A stretch of DNA of 64,000 nt from JADMJV01 sp964649085 (GTDB lineage Bacteria; Vulcanimicrobiota; Xenobia; Xenobiales; JADMJV01), in assembly GCA_964649085.1 (NCBI GenBank), contig CAZYPN010000013.1, positions 1-64,000 on the forward strand, read 5' to 3'. The number at the start of each line of letters is the position of its first letter. Within the stretch, counting starts at the first letter, position 1. Under the pieces are notes generated by a model, which worked only from the letters and a program-made list of their open reading frames with translations, did not search any database and was not told the DNA's origin. Below, in pieces: positions 1-7,835 of this stretch. The position numbers were made by a program, and so were the translations under genes.

Positions 1-2
1 CG

Positions 3-812
3 CCGGACAGCGAAGCCTTCTGGATCGAAGCCTGCCAGAACCACAGCTACCAGGAAATCGAGCGCCTCGTGGCCCACACCCGCGACCCCCAGAACCGCAG
101 CCACCAGAGCGAACTGCGCATCCAGGCCAGCGCCGACGCCATGGCCCTGCTGGAGCGAGCGATGCAGAGCCTGTCCCAAGAGGCGGGCCGCATCCTTTCG
201 CCGGGCGAAGCCCTGGAATACCTGGCCGCCGAGTATCTTTCGCGCAGGCCCCTGGACACCGCCGCGCTCGAAGCCGCCCGCCGCCAGGCCCAAGAAGACC
301 GGCTGGCCCAGCAACGCCAAAACGAGGCCCTGGCCGAACTGGCCGAACGTTCCGCACGGAACATCGCCCCCTGGAATGCCCTGCGCGCCGCCCAGGTCAC
401 GACCCACGGTGAGCTTCAACTGGTGCAGCGCGACAAGCCCCACTGGAACAACCCCCGCGCCCGCCAACTGACTCCCAAGCAGCGCATTCACATCCTGCGG
501 CGCGACGGCTACCGCTGCCAGTGCCCCGGCTGCCCCAACCAGCTCTACCTGCACGTCCACCACCTGACCTACTATTGCCAGAACGGCACCACCACCCCCG
601 ACAACCTGATCACCCTGTGCGCCAGCTGCCATCGCAATTTGCACAACGGCCACCTGCGCATCGAGGGGGTTGCGCCCGACAAACTTACGTTTCTTGACCG
701 GCAGGGCCGCAATCTGGGGCGGCAAGCCAGGCTGGAAGTGGCTGAATGGCTCGACTGGTTCCTTGGCTGGACCGGCGACCAGGACGACTCCCACCGCGCC
801 CGCGCCGCGTAG
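3..812 (+). CDS. HNH endonuclease, 5' end outside the window
   Basis: The frame is open from the left edge, so the start is missing; an internal GTG at 69 is only a possible start. The C-terminal third holds a classic HNH nuclease module: a CQCPGC zinc-type knuckle, then HVHHL, then CASCHRNLH, which give the metal-binding and catalytic histidines. The preceding ~130 residues are helical and charged, as in HNH proteins common in Myxococcota-like genomes. HNH proteins of this shape are DNA nucleases of defence or mobile-element origin; the actual substrate cannot be told. It lies next to restriction-gene remnants, which fits a decaying defence locus. Confidence 0.85.
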   Translation, partial: PDSEAFWIEACQNHSYQEIERLVAHTRDPQNRSHQSELRIQASADAMALLERAMQSLSQEAGRILSPGEALEYLAAEYLSRRPLDTAALEAARRQAQEDRLAQQRQNEALAELAERSARNIAPWNALRAAQVTTHGELQLVQRDKPHWNNPRARQLTPKQRIHILRRDGYRCQCPGCPNQLYLHVHHLTYYCQNGTTTPDNLITLCASCHRNLHNGHLRIEGVAPDKLTFLDRQGRNLGRQARLEVAEWLDWFLGWTGDQDDSHRARAA

Positions 813-1294
813 GCAGGGCACCGACGCCCTCGACCGGCTGGGTCGACTCACTTCCAGCAGCTCTGCCTACGGCACCCTCTGCCGTCAGGTCATGCAGCGC
901 CAGATTATGGAATACGACGCCCTGGATCAGCTCCTGGTGTGCTGCATTCCTCGCGGTCACGGCGCGGCTGTAGCTTCAAGCCAGCCACGGCACGCGCCCT
1001 TGCCTTTCGCTCGGCGGTCGCTAACTGGCTGATGAAAGGGGCGATGAGTCGGTGGCGCCAGGCCGCCTCCAGAGACAACTGCTCATGCCTCAGCTCTCGA
1101 AACCAGCGTAAGGGCCAGCTCCGGCTTACCCCGGGTGGCATTGCCTTGACCACCGTACCCGCAACCTCAGCAAGATAAAGGGTCCAGCGGGCAAGGAAGT
1201 TCGGAAGCAAGTTGAATACAGAATTGGTCTTTGCAAAACCAGCGCTGAATCGGGAGAGGCTCGGGTAACCCCTGGGCCTGTTTTCATCAGTCGG
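813..1294. other. Intergenic stretch without a recognised gene
   Basis: I see no convincing gene in these ~480 bases. A minus-strand frame between about 905 and 1260 reads as a basic, leucine-rich peptide, but it has no recognisable motif and runs on antisense into the hsdR remnant. The stretch probably contains decayed sequence left by the deletions that produced the hsd fragments downstream. Confidence 0.5.
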
Positions 1295-1785
1295 CAGTGG
1301 CCCCCTACAATTGTGACCCGGCTGGCCCGCGACGGGATGACCTGGGAAGCCCATTCTGAGATGTTGACCTTCAACGCCAGAACCCAGCAACTCGACACCA
1401 CTGTGCTGGCCGATGAGGTCAAGCTGGAGGTGGAGACCTTCAACAGGTTGGTGGTCACCGAGAACTTCAATCGAGCCGTGTGCGGGGAACTGGCCCAGCA
1501 TATCGACCCCACCCTGCCGGGCAAAACCCTGGTGTTTTGCGTCACCGATGCGCACGCCGACCTGGTGGTCCGTCTGCTCAAGGAGGCCTTCGAGGATGTG
1601 CCCGACGACGCGGTGGTCAAGATCACCGGAGCCTCGGACAAGCCCAACGAGCTGATCCGCCGTTTCAAGAACGAGCAGTATCCCAGTGTGGCCGTGACCG
1701 TGGACCTGCTCACCACCGGGGTGGATGTGCCCGGCATTTGCAATATCGTCTTCCTGCGTCGGGTTAAAAGCCGCGTTCTTTTTCA
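1295..1785 (+). pseudogene. hsdR remnant: helicase C-terminal part of a type I restriction subunit
   Basis: This ~160-codon piece matches the second RecA-like domain of EcoEI/EcoR124-type HsdR restriction subunits. It starts at PPTIVTRL, continues through NRLVVTENFNRAVC, KTLVFCVTDAHADLVV and VVKITGASDKP, and ends at TVDLLTTGVDVP and FLRRVKSRVLF. Intact HsdR then continues with the EQMLGRATR helicase motif VI. Here it stops abruptly and is joined to hsdM sequence in another frame. The nuclease domain, Walker A motif and C-terminus are all missing, so it cannot be functional. A GTG at 1313 could start translation, but a protein from it would be meaningless. Confidence 0.85.
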
Positions 1786-1893
1786 GTCGCCAAGCTGTGG
1801 AACCTTTGCCATGTCCTTCGAGACGACGGCATCACCTACCATGAGTATGTGACCGAGCTGACCTATTTGCTGTTTTTGAAGATGGCCCAGGAA
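1786..1893 (+). pseudogene. hsdM remnant: N-terminal fragment of a type I modification subunit
   Basis: Reading in the frame of position 1789, the sequence encodes VAKLWNLCHVLRDDG followed by ITYHEYVTELTYLLFLKMA. This is the conserved N-terminus of type I methyltransferase subunits (HsdM). Only about 36 codons survive; the SAM-binding and NPPY motifs are absent. It lies in a different frame from the hsdR fragment, and the two abut at about 1780-1786, which points to a deletion fusing hsdR to the start of hsdM. Confidence 0.8.
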
Positions 1894-2214
1894 ACCAACT
1901 CTCGAGAGCAAGCCCGTCTGGCTTCGTTCCAGCCTCATGGACGACCAGGCCCAACTGAGATGGGCCGACGATTCCAGAATTCTGCGCTCCCAGGGTTCCG
2001 CCCGGCGGCGTCTGGCCGGATCCTTGTGGCGCGGAACGGCCAGGTGTGCTTCCAACCTGAGCTCCTGCGACTCGAGAATACCCCGGAGGGAAGCGTGCGG
2101 GTGGCCCTGGAATACCGCTAAACTCCACGCCCAGCGCAACCTGAAAGGTTGGGCCGCCAACAGACGACCAGAGCAACACGTGGCTGCTGAGGCTGGCTCA
2201 GAAGGTCAACGATA
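1894..2214 (+). other. Unrecognised sequence after the hsd remnants
   Basis: The frame of the hsdM fragment stays open to a stop at 2119-2121, but the protein after KMAQETN no longer resembles HsdM. No other frame on either strand gives a recognisable product. I read this as decayed or unrelated DNA brought next to the hsdM fragment by rearrangement. Confidence 0.4.
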
Positions 2215-2697
2215 TTAGCGAAGATCAGGTGTTTCGGGCGGTTCAGGGAGCACTTCAGCAGTGTTTGGGAAAGTGAAGCTGGAGAGCGACCGTTGGGCGT
2301 ATTCGACGACCTCGGGGTCGGGGTCGTTGGTCAGCTGCTGCAGCCTGGAGAGGACGGGGGCCGAGGTGAGTTGGGCCTGGCCAAAGAGGCTGGCCAGCGC
2401 CGAGCGTACCTGGCTGTCGGGGTCGTGGCTGGCCGTCAGTAGGGCCGCTTCGACCGCCGCCATTTCGGCCTGCAGGTAGCAGGCGATGTCCTGAAGGGTG
2501 AAGGCGATGTGGCGACGGATTTCCAGGTCCTGTTCTTGTTGGAAGAGGTCGAGCAGGGGCTGGATGGAGCGAGCGGAGTCGGGGCCACAGGCGCGCAGGA
2601 TGTCGACCGCGTTGTAGCGGATGTCGGCACGGGGACTTTGCAGCTCCTGGATGCAGAATGCGACGGGGTCTTGTTGGTAGGCCTGTTCAGGCGTCAT
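2215..2697 (-). CDS. HEAT-repeat protein
   Basis: This 160-residue, leucine- and alanine-rich protein is made of paired helices typical of HEAT-like repeats. Examples are DIRYNAVDILRACG, EIRRHIAFTLQDIA, DSQVRSALASLFGQA and DPEVVEYAQRSL. Such repeats form a curved scaffold for protein binding and have no catalytic role. There is no signal peptide, so it is probably cytoplasmic. Its ATG overlaps the end of the upstream zinc-finger gene by 11 bases, so the two are likely cotranscribed and translationally coupled. The binding partner is unknown; the upstream zinc-finger protein is an obvious candidate. Confidence 0.8.
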   Translation of the reverse strand: MTPEQAYQQDPVAFCIQELQSPRADIRYNAVDILRACGPDSARSIQPLLDLFQQEQDLEIRRHIAFTLQDIACYLQAEMAAVEAALLTASHDPDSQVRSALASLFGQAQLTSAPVLSRLQQLTNDPDPEVVEYAQRSLSSFTFPNTAEVLPEPPETPDLR

Positions 2698-3133
2698 GGT
2701 GGGTTTGCAGGTGGCGCAGCAGCGAGTCGGCGTCGATGAAGACTTCGTCGCAGCTGGGGCAGGCGTGGATCATGCGGCGGGGTCGGGGGGGCTGGGGGAT
2801 GGACTGGCTGCCGAGCATGATGCCGATCTGGATGCCGACGCCATGCAGGGCGCTGTCGACCATGCGCTCGATCTGGCTGGCCGAAAGGTCGCCGACCTGG
2901 CTTTGGATCTGGCGGCGGATTTTTTCGACGAGGTCTGGCTGGGAACCGGGGGGTTGGAGGTTTTGCAGCACGTGGTGGACGCGCAGGTCGGGCTGGAGAT
3001 GGAGGTCGAGCTGGCAATGGGTGTCCTGGCCGTAGTGATCGGCCAGGCGCTCGGCCAGCTGGGAGAGGGCCTGGAGGAGGTCGTCGCTGAGAGGGGTGGG
3101 GGGTTCGGGAGTCAATCGGTAGGTGTAGGGCAT
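2687..3133 (-). CDS. Small protein with a C-terminal C2H2-type zinc finger
   Basis: The 148-residue protein has a proline-rich N-terminus and a helical middle part (DLVEKIRRQIQSQVG). It ends in a finger of the form CPSC-x12-H-x3-H (CPSCDEVF, then SLLRHLQTHH). C2H2 fingers are uncommon in bacteria; in Ros/MucR-type proteins they bind DNA, but the rest of this protein does not look like Ros. The function is unknown. It is the first gene of a pair with the HEAT-repeat gene, whose start lies inside its 3' end. Confidence 0.75.
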   Translation of the reverse strand: MPYTYRLTPEPPTPLSDDLLQALSQLAERLADHYGQDTHCQLDLHLQPDLRVHHVLQNLQPPGSQPDLVEKIRRQIQSQVGDLSASQIERMVDSALHGVGIQIGIMLGSQSIPQPPRPRRMIHACPSCDEVFIDADSLLRHLQTHHDA

Positions 3134-3180
3134 GAGATGAGGATACCATGGGGAGGGGAGTTGTCTGTGACTTTTGTCCG

Positions 3181-4098
3181 TCAGGGGCCGCGATGGACAG
3201 CCTGGAGGTGGTGACTGAAGTGGTCATTGCTCATGAGGGCGCAGCAGCGCTGCAGGCGGCCCGTGGCGTAGGCCCAGAAGTCGTCGGCGGGGTTGCCGTC
3301 GGCGTGCTGGACCGCCCCCCAGAGGCTCCACAGGAGGTCGCACATGGCTTTGTACATGACCATGCGGCCGCGGTGGAAGGGGCTGGGCTGGCCCTGGAAG
3401 TAGGCGTGGAGCAGCTGCTCGTCTTGCGACTCGTCGAAGCCGCCTTCGACCGAGAGGTCGCCGAGGTCCCACATGGGGTCGTTGTTGCCGGCGTATTCGA
3501 AGTCGACGAGGTGCATGCGCTGGCCATCGTCGAGGAAGTTTTCGACCAGGGGGTCGCAATGGCAGGCCGTGAGGGGCAGGGGATGGCTGTGCAGGGCCTG
3601 TTGCACCTGGCGGGCGCTGTGGTGGGCGGCTTCGAAGCCGTCGGGAAGGGCGGCGCGGCGCTGCAGGAGTACGGCCCGGTAGCGCTCGATCTGTTCGAAG
3701 AGTTCGAAGCGGCCTTGAAAGACGGGGCCGCAGGCGTGCAGCCGGGCCAGGGCCCGGCCAGCGCGGGCCAGGGCCTGGGGCTGGGTGAAGCACTGGGCCG
3801 ACATGGTGTGGGAGCCTTCGAGGTAGCGGGTGAGCATGGTGCCGCATTCGGGCTGCAGATAGAGGAGCTCGGCGTTGACGCCGGCCTGGCTGGCGAGGCG
3901 AGCGTTGACGGCCTCGGCCTGGCGATCGATGTAGTCGCCCGTGCCCTCGCCGGCCAGGCGCAGGACGTAGCGGCCGCTGGGGGTGTCGAGGCGGTAGTTG
4001 CGGTTGGTGAGGCCGCCGAGCCGTTCGGCATGGTGCGGGCTGAGGTCGAGACCGAGTTGGTGGCCGATGCGCCGGGCCTGTTCGTGGACTTCGTTCAT
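3181..4098 (-). CDS. Choline/aminoglycoside-kinase-like phosphotransferase
   Basis: The 305-residue protein has the APH/choline-kinase fold. A glycine-rich start (GGLTNRNYRL) is followed by the ATP-lysine-type strand RYVLRLAG and a Brenner-like catalytic loop CHCDPLVENFL. The metal-binding DFEYAGNNDPMWDLGDL completes the core, and this last motif is typical of choline/ethanolamine kinase-like enzymes. It probably phosphorylates a small alcohol or amino alcohol using ATP in the cytoplasm; the substrate cannot be assigned. Its start overlaps the stop of the upstream FG-GAP gene by four bases (ATGA), so the two form an operon. Confidence 0.85.
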   Translation of the reverse strand: MNEVHEQARRIGHQLGLDLSPHHAERLGGLTNRNYRLDTPSGRYVLRLAGEGTGDYIDRQAEAVNARLASQAGVNAELLYLQPECGTMLTRYLEGSHTMSAQCFTQPQALARAGRALARLHACGPVFQGRFELFEQIERYRAVLLQRRAALPDGFEAAHHSARQVQQALHSHPLPLTACHCDPLVENFLDDGQRMHLVDFEYAGNNDPMWDLGDLSVEGGFDESQDEQLLHAYFQGQPSPFHRGRMVMYKAMCDLLWSLWGAVQHADGNPADDFWAYATGRLQRCCALMSNDHFSHHLQAVHRGP

Positions 4099-5165
4099 GG
4101 CCGGGCCGGGGCGGGGCGGTTGGGGTCGATGTTGAGGGAAAGGGGCGAGCTGAGGCTGCCGTCGGGCTGGCCCCAGTAGAGCAGCAGGTTGCTTTGGCGC
4201 ACGAGCGGGACCAGCACGTCGGCGCGTCCGTCGCCGTCGGCGTCGGCCAGGTCGACGCTCCAGGGGACGTGGCCGCAGGCAAGCGTTTGCAGCTGGCCGT
4301 TGCGCCAGTAGTGGAGGGCGTTTCGGCCCAGGTCGGAGATGGCCACTTCGGCTTTGCCGTCGCCGTCGAGGTCGTGGCAGGCGAGGTACTGGGACTGGGC
4401 GCCCGGGCCGAGATCGCAGGCCTGGATGGAGAAGCGCCCACCGCCCTGGTTGCTGAGCAGGAGCAATTTGGAGCCGGCACAGGCGGCGAGGTCGGGACGG
4501 CCGTCGCCGTTGAGGTCGCCCACGGCCAGGTAGCTGGCGGGATGGGGGAGGGTGAGTTTGTTGAGGTTGAAGCTCTGGGACTTGGGCTGGAGCCAGAGGG
4601 CGGCCTTGTTGGAACCGCTGAGGGCGCAGAAGAGGTCGGGGCGACCGTCGCCGTCAAAATCGGCGCTGACGGCCTCCCAGGGGTCGACAGGCGCCTGGAA
4701 CCGAGACTTGAGCTGGCCCTGGAGGTCGAGGATGCGGACCTGGCGGTCGTCGTAGTGGGTAACGACGAGCTGGTCTTTGCCGAAGCGGCGCAGGCTGGTG
4801 GAGACGCTGTTGCCGCTGGGCATGTTGCGCCAGGGCTTGAGGCCTTCGGGGCAGCCGAGGAAGATTTCGATGCAGGAGTTCTCCAGCACGATGAGGTCGG
4901 GATGGCGGTCGCCGTTGAGCTCGGCCACGATGAGGCGATCGGGCTGCTGGGCACAGAGGACCCCACTGGGCGGAGCGAACTTGCGCTGGCCCAGGCCTTT
5001 GAGAAACATGAGGCGGCGGACCGAGGAGCAGGAGACGGCCAGGTCGGGCTGGCCGTCGCCGTCGAAGTCGGCGGCGGTGGCGAAGACGGGATCGACACCG
5101 GAGTAGGCCGAGTGGGCCGGGGCGAGGAGCAGCAGGAGGAGGGCGGCGGCGGCGACATGTCTCAT
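4095..5165 (-). CDS. Secreted FG-GAP/VCBS-repeat beta-propeller protein
   Basis: The protein (356 residues) starts with a signal peptide, a short basic start followed by a run of leucines ending near PAHSAYS. It then consists of repeated units with the DxDGDGxPDL calcium-binding signature (DFDGDGQPDLAV, DLNGDGRPDLAAC, DLDGDGKAEVAI, DADGDGRADVLV). These are FG-GAP/VCBS repeats as in integrin-type propellers, usually extracellular and calcium stabilised. No enzymatic domain is visible. It is the first gene of a two-gene unit with the phosphotransferase, although one product is exported and the other is cytoplasmic. Confidence 0.88.
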   Translation of the reverse strand: MRHVAAAALLLLLLAPAHSAYSGVDPVFATAADFDGDGQPDLAVSCSSVRRLMFLKGLGQRKFAPPSGVLCAQQPDRLIVAELNGDRHPDLIVLENSCIEIFLGCPEGLKPWRNMPSGNSVSTSLRRFGKDQLVVTHYDDRQVRILDLQGQLKSRFQAPVDPWEAVSADFDGDGRPDLFCALSGSNKAALWLQPKSQSFNLNKLTLPHPASYLAVGDLNGDGRPDLAACAGSKLLLLSNQGGGRFSIQACDLGPGAQSQYLACHDLDGDGKAEVAISDLGRNALHYWRNGQLQTLACGHVPWSVDLADADGDGRADVLVPLVRQSNLLLYWGQPDGSLSSPLSLNIDPNRPAPARP

Positions 5166-5224
5166 GGGCGGGGGGGTTCGCTAGAGGTGGGGGGATGTCT
5201 TGCCGCCCGGCGAACAGGGGCCGG

Positions 5225-5629
5225 ATGAGTGCTGACGATGAAGACAAGCCAGCCGACCTGGTTGGCGCCGGATGCATGGGGGCCGTGCTGGGCCTGCTTC
5301 CGATCATGTTCCTGGCCATGGCCGGCAGCGATTTGATCCATCCCGCACTGCAGGGTGGCACGCTGAAGGTGGTGTGCCTGTTGCTGTGGCTGGCGATCAG
5401 TGGCGGGGTGTATCTGGTGAGGAATGTTCGCCCGGGGCCGCGCTTCGGTAGGATCGTGCGCGGCGTGGTGCTGGTGGTGATGGGAGTTGTGGGCTCGGTG
5501 CTGCTGCGGCAGTTCCTCAACCAGGGCGAATTTCACGGCCCCTCCAAGCTTTTTTACCTGATGTGGATTTCGCCGTTTTTGCTGCTGTATGGGCTTGGCC
5601 AGATCGTTTCGTCGCTAGAGCGGAATTAG
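5225..5629 (+). CDS. Small integral membrane protein, unknown function
   Basis: I chose the ATG at 5225 because a purine-rich AGGGG lies just upstream; an in-frame ATG at 5195 would add ten residues. The ~134-residue product has a short acidic N-terminus and about four hydrophobic segments (VLGLLPIMFLAMAG, VVCLLLWLAISGGVYL, VVLVVMGVVGSVLL, LMWISPFLLLYGLGQIV). No family is recognised. It is divergent from the FG-GAP gene, and its TAG stop overlaps the TAA stop of the convergent GNAT-nitrilase gene. Confidence 0.7.
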   Translation: MSADDEDKPADLVGAGCMGAVLGLLPIMFLAMAGSDLIHPALQGGTLKVVCLLLWLAISGGVYLVRNVRPGPRFGRIVRGVVLVVMGVVGSVLLRQFLNQGEFHGPSKLFYLMWISPFLLLYGLGQIVSSLERN

Positions 5630-7170
5630 CGTCGGCCCCAGACCACCGAGTAGAGGTCGTGGCGACGGTCTTGGAGGTTGCGCACGGTGCCCGATTGGCG
5701 GGCCTGGCGCAGGACGCTGAGGTTGAGGTCGGCAAAGGCGACGGTCTCGCAGTTGGGGGTGGTGTCGGCGGCCACGCCGTCGCGGGCAAAGGGGAAGTCG
5801 CAGGGGGTGAGGATGCAGCTCTGGGCGTACTGGATGTCCATGTTGTGGACGCGAGGCAGGTTGCCGACGTTGCCGGAGAGGACGACGTAGAGCTGGTTTT
5901 CCACGGCTCGGGCCTGGCAACAGTAGCGAACCCGCAGGTAGCCCTGGCGCTCTGAGGTGCAAAAGGGCACGAAGAGCATAAGCGCGCCCTGGTCGGCGAG
6001 GTGGCGGGCGAGCTCGGGAAACTCGGAGTCGTAACAGATGAGGACGCCGATGGGGCCGCAGTCGGTTTGGATGAGGTCGAGGCGGTCGCCGCCCTCGATT
6101 CGCCACCAGTAGCGTTCGTCGGGCGTGGGATGGAGTTTGGCCTGTTCGTGGACGGTGCCGTCGCGCAGGCAGACCATGGAGATGTTGAGCAGGCGGCCGT
6201 CGGCCGACCGGGTGGGATGCGATCCGGCGACGATGTTGACGTTATACTTTACGGCCAGGTCGCGGAAGAGTTCGCGCAGGCGGTCGGTGTAGTCGGTGAG
6301 GCGCTCGACGGCTCGGTCGGCCGGCACGGGCTCGTTCTCGAGCGAGAGGAGCTGGAGGGTGAAGAGTTCGGGAAAGATGACGAAGTCGCTGCGGTAGTCG
6401 GCCACGACGTCGACGAAATAGGTGACGATGCGCTCGAACTCGCTGAAGTCGTGGATGAGTCGCTGTTGGTACTGGACGGTGGCTACTCGAACGCGGTCGT
6501 TGAAACGGCGAAGGGGAGCCGACGAGGACGATTGGATTTCGGAATAGACGGGGTTTCTCCAAACCATGTGAGCGGCATATCCGGCCGATTCGGAGTCGGA
6601 TTCGATGTAGCCGGGCAAGACGCCGATGGGGTCGAAGCCCTGGCGCAACTGGAAGGAAACGACGGGGTCGCGGAGTTTTCGCTGGCGCACGGCCTCGAGA
6701 TAGGCCTCGGGGGAACCGACTTTGCGCAGCCTCTTGCTGAGAAAGGGCATGCGACCGCCGAAGACGATGCCGCGCAGACCCAGCGCCTGGCAGAGCTCGC
6801 GACGGGCGCGGTAGAGGCGCTCGCCGATGCGGATGCCGCGACATTCGGGGTCGACGAAGATTTCGATGCCGTAGAGCCATTCGCCATCGCTGCGATGGGT
6901 GGACCCGAAGCCGCCACCACTGATCTCTTTCCAGGTGTGGGCCTGGAAGGCCATGGTTTCGGTGACGCGGATGCTGGCACAGTAGCCGACGATCTTGTCG
7001 TCGGCCAGGCAGACCCACTGGCCCTCGGGAAAGCTGTTGAGCTGGCCGCGTAGGGCGGCCAGGGAGTAGCCCGACATGATCTGGCCGTAGACGCGCTGGG
7101 AGAGGGCCTGGATTTCCTCGACGTCCTGTAGTTGGGCCTGGCGGACGACGACTTGCTTGGGAACGTTCAT
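5626..7170 (-). CDS. Bifunctional GNAT N-acetyltransferase / carbon-nitrogen hydrolase
   Basis: The 514-residue protein fuses two enzymes. Residues 1-~220 form a GNAT domain (VRQAQLQDVEEIQALS at the start, then RGIRIGERLYRARRELC as the acetyl-CoA loop). Residues ~225-514 form a nitrilase-superfamily amidase with the Glu-Lys-Cys triad visible in FVIFPELF, HEQAKLHPT and GVLICYDSEFPE. This fusion is a known architecture, often annotated as such, but its substrate is not established. It probably acts on small amides or amines in the cytoplasm. A tandem 63-base repeat with palindromes lies directly upstream and could be regulatory. Confidence 0.9.
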   Translation of the reverse strand: MNVPKQVVVRQAQLQDVEEIQALSQRVYGQIMSGYSLAALRGQLNSFPEGQWVCLADDKIVGYCASIRVTETMAFQAHTWKEISGGGFGSTHRSDGEWLYGIEIFVDPECRGIRIGERLYRARRELCQALGLRGIVFGGRMPFLSKRLRKVGSPEAYLEAVRQRKLRDPVVSFQLRQGFDPIGVLPGYIESDSESAGYAAHMVWRNPVYSEIQSSSSAPLRRFNDRVRVATVQYQQRLIHDFSEFERIVTYFVDVVADYRSDFVIFPELFTLQLLSLENEPVPADRAVERLTDYTDRLRELFRDLAVKYNVNIVAGSHPTRSADGRLLNISMVCLRDGTVHEQAKLHPTPDERYWWRIEGGDRLDLIQTDCGPIGVLICYDSEFPELARHLADQGALMLFVPFCTSERQGYLRVRYCCQARAVENQLYVVLSGNVGNLPRVHNMDIQYAQSCILTPCDFPFARDGVAADTTPNCETVAFADLNLSVLRQARQSGTVRNLQDRRHDLYSVVWGRR

Positions 7171-7213
7171 GGGGAAGTACTACGGGACTTTGGGGGGCAT
7201 GGCCTGCCCGGGG

Positions 7214-7360
7214 GGGGTTGAGCCTGGTTTGCAGGGGGGGAGGGGTTTGAGCCTGGTTTGCAGGCACATTGTGTGCGCTGGGGGCTCGGGATGGGGGGCT
7301 GGGAGGGGTTTGAGCCTGGTTTGCAGGCACATTGTGTGCGCGGGGGGCTCGGGATGGGGG
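7214..7360. repeat. 63-base tandem repeat with a 13-base palindrome per unit
   Basis: Two near-identical units start at 7242 and 7305 (period 63), preceded by a truncated unit at about 7214-7240. Each full unit contains GGTTTGAGCCTGGTTTGCAG and the inverted repeat GCACA-TTG-TGTGC, at 7264-7276 and 7327-7339. It is bounded by G-rich runs. It fills most of the gap between the start of the GNAT-nitrilase gene and the end of the next minus-strand gene, so it lies where the promoter of the GNAT-nitrilase gene should be. Confidence 0.9.
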
Positions 7361-7371
7361 GTGGGGGGGGA

Positions 7372-7833
7372 TTATCTTTCGTCGGCTTTGATGGTGACGG
7401 TGGCCATGTTGGATTTGGCCAGGCTGGGGGAGGTGCCGTGCAGGAAGAGCTCCATCTGGAGTTTGAGGAAGAATTCGCCCTGGCTGAGGTGGAGTTGTTT
7501 GTAGGGGATGAAGAGGATGAAGCCGGGGGCTTCGCGGGTGTCGTAGACGAGGTTGTCGCCCTCGACGGGGAAGTTGATCGAGACGGCCACCTGGCCGTCG
7601 GGCGTGGCGCAGGCGCCGTCGAAGTCTTTGAGTTTGGAGCCGTCGGCGTTGTAGAAGTAGCACGAGAGGTCGACGCTTTTGCCTTTGAGGCCCTCGACGG
7701 TGAAGCGGCTTTGGACTTCCAGGCCGCGCTCGCCATTCTTGATGATGTTTTTGTTGATAAGCACGGATTCGAAGTTGATGGTTTCGGCGAAGCCGGGGGC
7801 GATGAGCAGGGCGAGCAGGAGGAGGACGAGCAT
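7372..7833 (-). CDS. Secreted protein of unknown function
   Basis: Translation from the ATG at 7833 gives 153 residues: a clear signal peptide (MLVLLLLALLIAPGFA, cut before ETINF) and a beta-rich domain with a cysteine pair (SCYFYNADG and DGACATPDG). The domain has a predicted immunoglobulin-like strand pattern but matches no family I can name. The start lies two bases after the stop of the M20 peptidase gene, so it is the second gene of that operon. The TATC-rich 3' end abuts the 63-base repeat. Confidence 0.75.
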   Translation of the reverse strand: MLVLLLLALLIAPGFAETINFESVLINKNIIKNGERGLEVQSRFTVEGLKGKSVDLSCYFYNADGSKLKDFDGACATPDGQVAVSINFPVEGDNLVYDTREAPGFILFIPYKQLHLSQGEFFLKLQMELFLHGTSPSLAKSNMATVTIKADER

Positions 7834-7835
7834 GG

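Noticed and set aside
905..1260. Minus-strand frame reading as a basic helical protein
   Set aside because: It has no recognisable motif and no ribosome site, and it continues antisense through the hsdR remnant; most likely a by-product of high GC content.
1295..2121. A working type I restriction-modification system
   Set aside because: Only one HsdR domain and ~36 HsdM codons remain, in different frames, with no hsdS.
3224..5158. A 644-codon minus-strand frame across the phosphotransferase and FG-GAP genes
   Set aside because: Its product is almost only Pro, Ser, Arg and Ala, the signature of an out-of-frame GC-rich shadow; the real genes in another frame carry clear domains.
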